Below, piece after piece: positions 6,543 through 10,861 of a DNA stretch of 10,861 nucleotides. This DNA is from Leptolyngbyaceae cyanobacterium CSSed165cm_216 (GTDB lineage Bacteria > Cyanobacteriota > Cyanobacteriia > Phormidesmidales > Phormidesmidaceae), in contig SLIY01000429.1 of assembly GCA_007135385.1 (NCBI GenBank), forward strand, positions 1 to 10,861, written 5' to 3'. How positions within the stretch are numbered: position 1 is the stretch's first letter; the number at the start of each line of letters is the position of its first letter. The notes below the pieces were generated by a model. It was not told the origin of the DNA, searched no databases, and saw only the letters and a program-made list of their open reading frames with translations. A program made the position numbers and the translations under genes.

Positions 6543-8354
6543 ATGTTTACCCCTCGTTTCTGGTGTCAGGCCCGACAGCTGCGCCAAATCGCCCTTGCCA
6601 GTCTAGTGACGGCGTTGGTGGTGTTGGCGCACCCGCTGATGACCAGCCAGGGGATGGCACAAATGATTCCGCTTCCGGGTTTTCCGCCAGCCAGTGAGCC
6701 CTTACCGGCTAATGTGCAACGCCATGGGCAGCTGGAATCAGCTGGTATCTATCTGGATGGGGAAAAGCTATTTCGAATTGCCTCGCCAGCGGTGATGAAT
6801 CGAACCGAAGTGGGTGACCAAATTCCAGTGGAAACCCGGGCTGAGCAAATCCAAGCTAACTTAAGACGTTTGCTTATTACTCACCCTGATTACGCGAATA
6901 GTCTGCAGCTGAATCCAGAAACGATGGAGGTGGTGATTGAGACGGTTGATGGCTATCCCGTGCTGATGGTGGACGATGTGGGCCTGTTTGATAGACGGGT
7001 GCTGCTGACCGTCACCGATGCCGATGCCGACTACCATGGCACCACCCGTGAAGCCTTGGCCCAAGAATGGGCCGATATTTTAGATGGAGAAGATGGAGAA
7101 GTTGGAAGGTTAAGTGAAGCGATCGCCCTGCGGCAGCCTGAGGCATTTAGGCAAGGCCTCATGACTTCGGCTAAGATATTGACCGCCGTGATCATCATGA
7201 CGGCTCTCTTAGGGGGGATTCGGGTTTGGCTGAAGCGGCGCGAGCAGCACTTGAGTCAGCGACGGGCTGCAGAAGCGGCACTCATTAAAGCCCATGATGC
7301 CGCCCCTGGGGATCAACCGACCGAACAACTAGAGTCCCGTTTTCAGGAAGGTCTCCACCAGCATTTAACTCTGGAGCGACGGCTCCATGCGGTACGGTTG
7401 CTGCGATGGCTCTTGTTTTGGGGCATTGCCACAGTTTGGGCCTTGGGCACCGCTTACGGCTTACAACTGTTTCCCCAGACACGCCAGTTCGCCAGAACTC
7501 TGGTGGTCGCGCCAGTCATGGTTTTGGTGGTCTGGTTTGTGGTCGGGCTCACCGATCGGTTGATTAATCTATCCGTTGACCGCTTTATGCAAAAGGTGGT
7601 CCAAGGTCAACCGCTGAACTCTACCAACTTGCAGCGCATCCACACCCTGGCTCAAGTGATCAAAGGGGTGAAAATGGTGCTGATTTACACCGCTGGTCTG
7701 CTGTGGGTTTTGCAGTGGCTCAACCTGGTGCCAGGATCGGTCATCGCTATTGGTACCCTGGTCGCTTTATTACTGTCCTTTGCGGCCCAGAACCTGGTAA
7801 AAGACTTGGTGAATGGCTTTTTCATTTTGCTGGAAGATCAATTTCGCATTGGCGATGTGGTGATGATTGGCGACATCGACGGATTTGTGGAGAACCTGAA
7901 TTTGCGGATTACCCAATTGCGTAACCCAGCCGGGGAATTAATTACGATTCCCAATAGTTCGATCACCCATGTTAGAAACATGACCCGCCACTGGTCACGG
8001 GCGACGGTGGATGTAGAAGTGGCTTACAACAGCGATATCGATTTGGCCCTGGCGGTGATGCAAGAGACTGCTGAGGCCATGGCCACCGATCCTAAGTGGC
8101 AACCGCTGATTCTCGATACCCACGAGTTCTTGGGGGTTCAAGAAATTTCCCACACCGGGGTGCTAATTCAGATTTGGATCAAGACCATGCCCCTCAAACA
8201 GTGGCTGGTGGCCATGGAGTTTCGCCGACGGCTGAAGTTCGCCTTTGACCAGAATAACATTCAAATTGGTACTCCCCGCCAGGTGTGGCTACAGGAGGGA
8301 AACTTACCCCCAGAACAGCCTCAGCCGATGCACACCATAAACAACAATAAATGA
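6543..8354 (+). CDS. MscS-family mechanosensitive ion channel with periplasmic N-terminal domain
   Basis: Opens under membrane tension to release solutes on osmotic downshock. The 603-residue protein starts with a signal peptide (1-40, ending S-Q-G-M-A-Q). A soluble, presumably periplasmic region follows at about 41-205, containing YLDGEKLFRIASP and a DGYPVLMVDD motif. Membrane helices lie at about 211-229, 287-308, 317-338 and 374-393. The pore helix is in GTLVALLLSFAAQNLVKD (404-421). The MscS beta domain follows (FRIGDVVMIGDIDGFVENL, 434-452; ITIPNSS, 467-473), then the alpha/beta vestibule to about residue 585. The combination of leader, periplasmic region and extra helices is larger than E. 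coli MscS (286 residues) and typical of cyanobacterial homologues. The tail is polar and ends NNNK. The gene stands alone and converges on cysQ. Confidence 0.92.
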   Translation: MFTPRFWCQARQLRQIALASLVTALVVLAHPLMTSQGMAQMIPLPGFPPASEPLPANVQRHGQLESAGIYLDGEKLFRIASPAVMNRTEVGDQIPVETRAEQIQANLRRLLITHPDYANSLQLNPETMEVVIETVDGYPVLMVDDVGLFDRRVLLTVTDADADYHGTTREALAQEWADILDGEDGEVGRLSEAIALRQPEAFRQGLMTSAKILTAVIIMTALLGGIRVWLKRREQHLSQRRAAEAALIKAHDAAPGDQPTEQLESRFQEGLHQHLTLERRLHAVRLLRWLLFWGIATVWALGTAYGLQLFPQTRQFARTLVVAPVMVLVVWFVVGLTDRLINLSVDRFMQKVVQGQPLNSTNLQRIHTLAQVIKGVKMVLIYTAGLLWVLQWLNLVPGSVIAIGTLVALLLSFAAQNLVKDLVNGFFILLEDQFRIGDVVMIGDIDGFVENLNLRITQLRNPAGELITIPNSSITHVRNMTRHWSRATVDVEVAYNSDIDLALAVMQETAEAMATDPKWQPLILDTHEFLGVQEISHTGVLIQIWIKTMPLKQWLVAMEFRRRLKFAFDQNNIQIGTPRQVWLQEGNLPPEQPQPMHTINNNK

Positions 8355-8377
8355 TGTCAGCAGGGAGCTAGATCTGA

Positions 8378-8420
8378 CGGGTGGAAGGGCAATGCCCCCC
8401 TTAACCCACCCGCCGCTTTT
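8378..8420 (+). terminator. Hairpin terminator between the converging channel and nucleotidase genes
   Basis: CGGGTGG (8378-8384) pairs with CCACCCG (8406-8412), and the inner AAGGG (8385-8389) pairs with CCCTT (8398-8402), with a three-base bulge at 8403-8405. TTTT follows at 8417-8420 on the plus strand. The stem begins 24 bases after the channel stop codon. The T run is short, and the minus-strand side has none, so it probably acts mainly on the rightward transcript. Confidence 0.6.
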
Positions 8421-9390
8421 ATACAGGCTGCCCTTGCTTCAGGGCCGCCAGCACCGTCTCGTGGATGGCTCCATTGCTGACTACCACCCCCCGGTTATTC
8501 GGGAAACGGGCGGCGGTGCCAAAGTCTAGGGGCTTGCCGTGCATGTCGGTGACCTTGCCCCCGGCTTCTTGCACCACTAGCACCCCAGCGGCATGGTCCC
8601 AGATTTTCTCGCGATAGTCTGGGGACTTGGGGGACGGCAACCGCAGGTAGAGGACGGCCTGCCCGGCGGCCACGGCGGCATACTTGGCTTGGCTATCCAT
8701 CCGCATGGAGGGGGCGGTAATGCCAACGGCTTGGGCGATCGCGCTTTGCTGGTCTTGGTTACCGTGGCCCGACTCCACACTTTCCACAAACCGCCAGTGG
8801 GCGGTGTGATCAGCGCTGGCCACCTGCAACGGCTGGGGCTCCCCACCGGCTAGGGGCATGATGACGGTGCCTTCTCCCCGCACCGCCACCAGCAGTAGGC
8901 CGGTCCCTTGGCCAAAGCTGAGAAAGGGGCAGCCCAAAACCCCTACTTTCAGATCGCTATCTTCTACCAGGGCCAGGGCGATCGCATATTGATCGCCCCG
9001 CAAAAAGCCCTTGGTGCCATCAATCGGGTCCAGGGTCCAATAGCGACGGGCCACATCGCCATTGCCATGGTCAATCCAGCTCAGCACCTCGCTGTCGGTG
9101 GCGCCAGGCTGCACCCCCTGCACCTGTTGGGTGACCTGGCTCAGTACCGGGGCCATGGCTGGTTGGCGCAGGTCCTGGGTGTCTTCTTCCCCCACCACCG
9201 GGTCAGCGGGAAACGCCGCCGCCAGGGCGCGGCAAATCACCGCCTGGGCACCGTAGTCAGCGATGGTCACCGGGCTTTTGTCATTTTTTTCGATGGCAGC
9301 GGGCACCAGCCCCTGACGCACCGCTTCACAGAGCTGGGCCGCCTGGGTCACTGCCGCGATCGCCACCTGTTTTTCTAAGTCGTAAGCCAT
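8419..9390 (-). CDS. cysQ: 3'(2'),5'-bisphosphate nucleotidase, CysQ/HAL2 type (inositol monophosphatase superfamily)
   Basis: Removes the 3'-phosphate of PAP (and PAPS), the by-product of sulfate activation and sulfotransfer, giving AMP; a lithium-sensitive, magnesium-dependent reaction in the cytosol. The metal site is intact: D45 in SPVTIADYGAQ (39-49), GEED (67-70), DPIDGT (121-126), and D265 in WDHAAG (264-269). GTKGFLRGDQYAIALAL (125-141) is characteristic of the HAL2/PAP-phosphatase branch rather than inositol monophosphatase or fructose-bisphosphatase. The length of 323 residues fits that branch. No sulfur-assimilation gene is adjacent. No clear Shine-Dalgarno precedes ATG 9390. A truncated toxin gene ends 125 bases upstream on the same strand, so readthrough from that operon is possible. 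The substrate is inferred from family. Confidence 0.88.
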   Translation of the reverse strand: MAYDLEKQVAIAAVTQAAQLCEAVRQGLVPAAIEKNDKSPVTIADYGAQAVICRALAAAFPADPVVGEEDTQDLRQPAMAPVLSQVTQQVQGVQPGATDSEVLSWIDHGNGDVARRYWTLDPIDGTKGFLRGDQYAIALALVEDSDLKVGVLGCPFLSFGQGTGLLLVAVRGEGTVIMPLAGGEPQPLQVASADHTAHWRFVESVESGHGNQDQQSAIAQAVGITAPSMRMDSQAKYAAVAAGQAVLYLRLPSPKSPDYREKIWDHAAGVLVVQEAGGKVTDMHGKPLDFGTAARFPNNRGVVVSNGAIHETVLAALKQGQPV

Positions 9391-9515
9391 AAATGTTTCG
9401 ATATAGAAATAACGTCACCCCAGCATAGGCCAGCCGTCTGACCCATGGCCAGGGGGCTTGGCTATCTTTACGGAACTTGCTTGGTTTCAAGGAAGATGGG
9501 GATAGCGGGGGCCGC

Positions 9516-9794
9516 TCAAAGTTGATTGATAATCTCTTCGGTGATTTCAATAATTTGATAGGTTGCCTGAAAGTCTTGCTTAAACTGAGCGCAGGCTAAA
9601 GCAGCGTCAACAGCTTTGATGCTACCGCTACGGGAACGTCTGGTAATGGCGGCGATGATTTCAACGCCTGCGATTGCAGCCACAAAGCAGTCGTTGCCCA
9701 AATTTGGCGAAAACAGGCTTTCAACCCAATCTGTTCCTGTTTCACGGATATACCGCTTGACCAAGGCGCTGCTGTCTAAGAAGTAAACAGCCAT
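9516..9794 (-). CDS. C-terminally truncated VapC-type PIN toxin (probable pseudogene)
   Basis: A 92-residue frame with a clear PIN-domain start: MAVYFLDSSALVKRYIRETG, with metal-binding Asp7, then the central acidic residue Glu45 in AAIAGVEIIAAITRR. Related VapC-like proteins run to about 145-155 residues. They carry a further acidic residue in a conserved GYDAVQLA helix and another in a late SAD/N motif. Here the frame ends at EITEEIINQL followed by TGA. The next 125 bases, read in any leftward frame, show no remaining PIN sequence. The nuclease should therefore be inactive. The start codon directly follows the upstream stop codon (TAA then ATG, no gap), the normal layout of a toxin-antitoxin pair. 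The cysQ gene follows on the same strand. Confidence 0.75.
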   Translation of the reverse strand: MAVYFLDSSALVKRYIRETGTDWVESLFSPNLGNDCFVAAIAGVEIIAAITRRSRSGSIKAVDAALACAQFKQDFQATYQIIEITEEIINQL

Positions 9795-10103
9795 TTAGCG
9801 CCGCTCATCCAAGATGGTTTGGGATACGGATTCGCCTTGGACAGGAATAGGCTGAAAGTTATTTTGAGGGATAACGGCGGGTGGGCGTACCGAACTAACT
9901 AGGCCAGAGGCTTTTAGCGCCTGGTGAAATCTGACCTGCTCCACAGTCACCGGTTGGCTAGATAGAGAAAATGCTTGATCAATGGGGGGCTCAGCATCGA
10001 CATCAAGACACTGGCGGAGGCGTTGCTTGTCGGCAGGGCTGAGTTTTGCGATCGCTTGCAGGAGAAAGTCGAAGGGAATGGCGAGGTTAAAGGTCTTGCT
10101 CAT
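9795..10103 (-). CDS. Antitoxin-like protein upstream of the truncated VapC toxin
   Basis: A 102-residue soluble protein with no named domain. The N-terminal part (LAIPFDFLLQAIAKLSPADKQRLRQCLD) is a helix pair of the type seen in small cyanobacterial proteins encoded before PIN toxins. The middle is proline-rich and probably disordered (PPAVIPQNNFQPIPVQGE). The C-terminus SVSQTILDERR recurs in this family and may be the toxin-binding tail. The stop codon abuts the toxin start codon with zero spacing, so the two are translationally coupled. The gene is full length although its partner is cut short. Function is inferred from position and family resemblance; no enzymatic motif is present. Confidence 0.65.
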   Translation of the reverse strand: MSKTFNLAIPFDFLLQAIAKLSPADKQRLRQCLDVDAEPPIDQAFSLSSQPVTVEQVRFHQALKASGLVSSVRPPAVIPQNNFQPIPVQGESVSQTILDERR

Positions 10104-10146
10104 AGAACTTACTTCGTCAGCGCTTGGGGTGGTGGGTTGGGCAAGG

Positions 10147-10182
10147 GTTTAGCCTAAACTCAGCAGCGGTATGATTATTGTA
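10147..10182 (-). promoter_or_regulatory. Candidate promoter and operator of the leftward toxin-antitoxin operon
   Basis: On the minus strand TACAAT (10182-10177) is a good -10 box about 75 bases before ATG 10103; no convincing -35 is visible. Between it and the gene lies the palindrome GTTTAG-C-CTAAAC (10147-10159), placed where a self-repressing antitoxin complex could bind. The spacer 10104-10263 also has to contain the promoter of the rightward AbrB-type operon. Confidence 0.35.
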
Positions 10183-10263
10183 TCAATTCCCTTTGGTGGT
10201 CATAGAGCACAAGTTTTTTCGTTACGCTAATCTGGGTACATAGCCTGACTAGGTAGTGTTGAC

Positions 10264-10500
10264 GTGCTTACAAAACTTACTGAACACAATCGAATTACCC
10301 TACCGCTGAGTGTGACTGAAGCCCTTGGCCCAGTGGAGTACTTTGAGATTACGGTTGAGGGCGGGCAAGTAATTCTCACCCCGATTAAAGTTCAGCGGTC
10401 TGATGCGGTTAGGGAAAAGCTGGCCGAACTGAACATTACAGAGCAAGATGTGGCGGATGCCGTAACCTGGGCTCGTGAGGGTTCTAGCCCTCAATCATGA
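10264..10500 (+). CDS. AbrB/SpoVT-type antitoxin
   Basis: A 78-residue DNA-binding antitoxin. Residues 1-45 form a swapped-hairpin (AbrB/MazE) domain: KLTEHNRITLPLSVTEALG followed by YFEITVEGGQVILTPIKV. Residues 46-75 are the partner-binding helices (SDAVREKLAELNITEQDVADAVTWARE), a layout typical of antitoxins paired with COG1569-type PIN toxins. It would repress its own operon and block the toxin. Translation starts at GTG 10264; no other start exists in frame nearby and the Shine-Dalgarno is poor. The last bases overlap the toxin start by four (ATGA, 10497-10500), showing coupling. The gene is intact but its toxin is disrupted. Confidence 0.82.
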   Translation: MLTKLTEHNRITLPLSVTEALGPVEYFEITVEGGQVILTPIKVQRSDAVREKLAELNITEQDVADAVTWAREGSSPQS

Positions 10501-10712
10501 CTCAGGTCTTTCGGGTGGTGCTGGATACTAATGTGCTGGTTTCTGCTGGATGTGCCATTTTTGCAGTTGGCGGTGGTAGGCCGGGCAGATCAATTAGTTA
10601 CAGGCGATCGCGATCTGCTGAGCATGAAAGCTGCCTTTTCAATACCCATCGTGAATGTCGAACAGTTTTTGAAGATTCTTTCCCCATGATTTTCTTTCCT
10701 GAGCAACGATGA
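10497..10712 (+). pseudogene. PIN-domain toxin with internal deletion and frameshift
   Basis: The frame opens MTQVFRVVLDTNVLVSA, the first strand of a COG1569-type PIN toxin with metal-binding Asp10. It then continues out of register as low-quality sequence to 10712. Shifting frame at about 10549 reveals the real C-terminus: DVPFLQLAVVGRADQLVTGD, then RDLLSMKAAFSIPIVNVEQF, then LKILSP, ending at TGA 10687-10689. Both ends of one toxin are therefore present, but roughly 80 middle residues are missing and the join is out of frame. The lost part contains the central catalytic acidic residues. The 71-residue chimeric product should not fold as a PIN nuclease. The gene overlaps the AbrB-type antitoxin gene by four bases. 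Confidence 0.82.
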
Positions 10713-10861
10713 GGGTGCTAGGTTGCTGGGGGGCAGCGATCGCAGTCACGGCAGAGTGGGCACTGGCGACTGTGGGGGGAAGGGGCGATCGCACCAACGC
10801 AATCAGCTGAACTTGCCTGACTCTAAGGAAGATTGAGTTAACTAGATCAGCTTAATTTTAA
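10713..10861. other. Right-edge sequence without an identifiable gene
   Basis: These 149 bases hold two HIP1 octamers (near 10737 and 10786) and an AT-rich end. A 33-codon forward frame (10709-10810) exists but has no Shine-Dalgarno or recognisable sequence. Nothing else is visible. Confidence 0.4.

Noticed and set aside
8908..9378. Forward 156-codon frame opposite cysQ
   Set aside because: It is a shadow of the metal-site region of cysQ, and its composition (His/Gly-rich) follows from the antisense codons.
367..10793. Dense GCGATCGC palindromes considered as a regulatory system
   Set aside because: The HIP1 octamer is a genome-wide feature of many cyanobacteria. Its 21 copies here fall in coding and non-coding sequence alike, so it marks the organism and not a local system.
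10709..10810. 33-codon forward frame at the right edge with a hydrophobic start
   Set aside because: It has no Shine-Dalgarno and no recognisable sequence, and it lies just after a pseudogene. A frame of this length is expected by chance.

Overview
The window almost certainly comes from a cyanobacterium. I counted 21 copies of the octamer GCGATCGC (the HIP1 palindrome; about 0.2 expected by chance in this length). There is also a short CCAAAAT heptamer array of the kind common in cyanobacterial spacers, and several protein families typical of the phylum. A Leptolyngbya- or Nodosilinea-like filamentous genome would fit, but the sequence does not fix a genus. There are no rRNA or tRNA genes, CRISPR arrays, insertion sequences or phage genes.

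Layout. The left edge (1-140) holds the 3' end of an unidentified rightward gene and a good hairpin terminator. Next comes a leftward block: gamma-glutamyltransferase (141-1943), a decayed toxin-antitoxin pair just upstream of it (1974-2364), a repeat-bearing spacer (2365-2668), a PGM1-type ATP-grasp peptide-ligase-like protein (2669-4243), and an Era-type GTPase with a DUF697 membrane domain (4371-5969). A spacer of about 570 bases (5970-6542) contains an inverted repeat and a frameshifted remnant of a small membrane protein. An MscS-type mechanosensitive channel runs rightward (6543-8354). It meets a leftward CysQ/HAL2-type 3'(2'),5'-bisphosphate nucleotidase (8419-9390) across a hairpin that probably terminates transcription. 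The right end holds two further toxin-antitoxin modules, transcribed divergently from a shared 160-base spacer: an antitoxin-like gene with a VapC-type PIN toxin on the left, and an AbrB-type antitoxin with a COG1569-type PIN toxin on the right.

How the genes relate. The long genes are ordinary chromosomal functions (glutathione turnover, osmotic safety valve, PAP removal, membrane GTPase) and do not form one pathway. The most notable feature is that all three PIN toxins are broken, each in a different way, while all three partner antitoxin genes are full length. In two of the three cases the truncated toxin lies directly upstream of, and in the same direction as, a housekeeping gene (ggt, cysQ). 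That raises the possibility that the retained antitoxin promoters now drive or influence those genes. I see no convincing new multigene system. The best leads are this set of decaying toxin-antitoxin loci and the orphan PGM1-like ligase.
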